Positions 32,312 through 32,380 of a stretch of 32,380 nucleotides of DNA are shown piece by piece. The translations under genes were made by a program, and so were the position numbers. How positions within the stretch are numbered: the first letter of the stretch is position 1; each line of letters begins with the position of its first letter. Below the pieces are notes generated by a model, which ran no database searches, was not told the DNA's origin, and saw only the letters and a list, made by a program, of their open reading frames with translations. Source of the DNA: JAQVSH01 sp964349835 (GTDB taxonomy: Bacteria > Bacteroidota > Bacteroidia > Bacteroidales > UBA4181); the NCBI GenBank assembly GCA_964349835.1, contig CAYGID010000021.1, positions 1 to 32,380 on the forward strand, in the 5' to 3' direction.

Positions 32312-32380
32312 ATGTACAGAATTACTTTTTAAAGGTCGGATGGAGCTCGCATGTTGATTATGTTCATGCAAGTTTGCGTT

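Overview
The window looks like a chromosomal segment from a Bacteroidales (Bacteroidota) bacterium. The evidence is a full-length Fkp-type bifunctional fucokinase/GDP-fucose pyrophosphorylase, a BtuB-BtuG vitamin B12 uptake pair whose lipoprotein carries a Bacteroidota-style surface-export signal, promoter boxes of the form TAnnTTTG (TACATTTG occurs three times), and few recognisable Shine-Dalgarno sequences. No transposase, integrase, phage gene, tRNA, rRNA or CRISPR array was seen. Most of the content is housekeeping and nutrient-uptake genes with short intergenic spaces.

Layout, left to right. (1) 1-3710, plus strand: the 3' part of an unrecognised protein whose upstream region contains in-frame 18-bp repeats, then a tight two-gene unit: an exported beta-propeller/di-haem cytochrome c and a chorismatase-like enzyme (FkbO/Hyg5/XanB2 family). 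(2) 3715-9297: sugar-nucleotide synthesis, with fkp on the minus strand divergent from rmlA-rmlC-rmlB on the plus strand. (3) 9339-12922: recG and an aspartokinase that resembles the ectoine-type (Ask_Ect) branch. (4) 12952-16398: an orphan substrate-binding protein and a DUF3472 secreted protein on the minus strand, then a Tat-exported SGNH esterase on the plus strand whose start is preceded by a CCCTATTT simple-sequence array. (5) 16525-22311, minus strand: a phosphate operon read porin-pstS-pstC-pstA-pstB-phoU, flanked at both ends by inverted copies of a roughly 54-bp non-coding repeat. (6) 22312-23060, a gene-poor stretch: a candidate Pho box, the repeat, a 172-bp imperfect inverted repeat, a promoter, a cobalamin riboswitch and a possible leader peptide. 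(7) 23061-26280: btuB and btuG, closed by a strong terminator hairpin. (8) 26373-32311, minus strand: a membrane metallophosphoesterase, a small PII-like protein, an RND efflux pump and its membrane-fusion lipoprotein.

How the genes fit together. The phosphate operon joins outer-membrane entry (porin), periplasmic capture (PstS), ABC import (PstCAB) and signalling (PhoU). The B12 locus joins riboswitch sensing to a surface lipoprotein plus TonB-dependent transporter. fkp and rmlACB supply GDP-fucose and dTDP-6-deoxyhexose for surface glycans, but rmlD is not here. The least explained unit is the cytochrome/chorismatase pair at 750-3710, which I rank as the best candidate for an undescribed system. 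The smaller novelties are a PstS-like segment embedded in PstC, the repeats around the Pho operon, the 172-bp element before the B12 promoter and the short ORF overlapping btuB.
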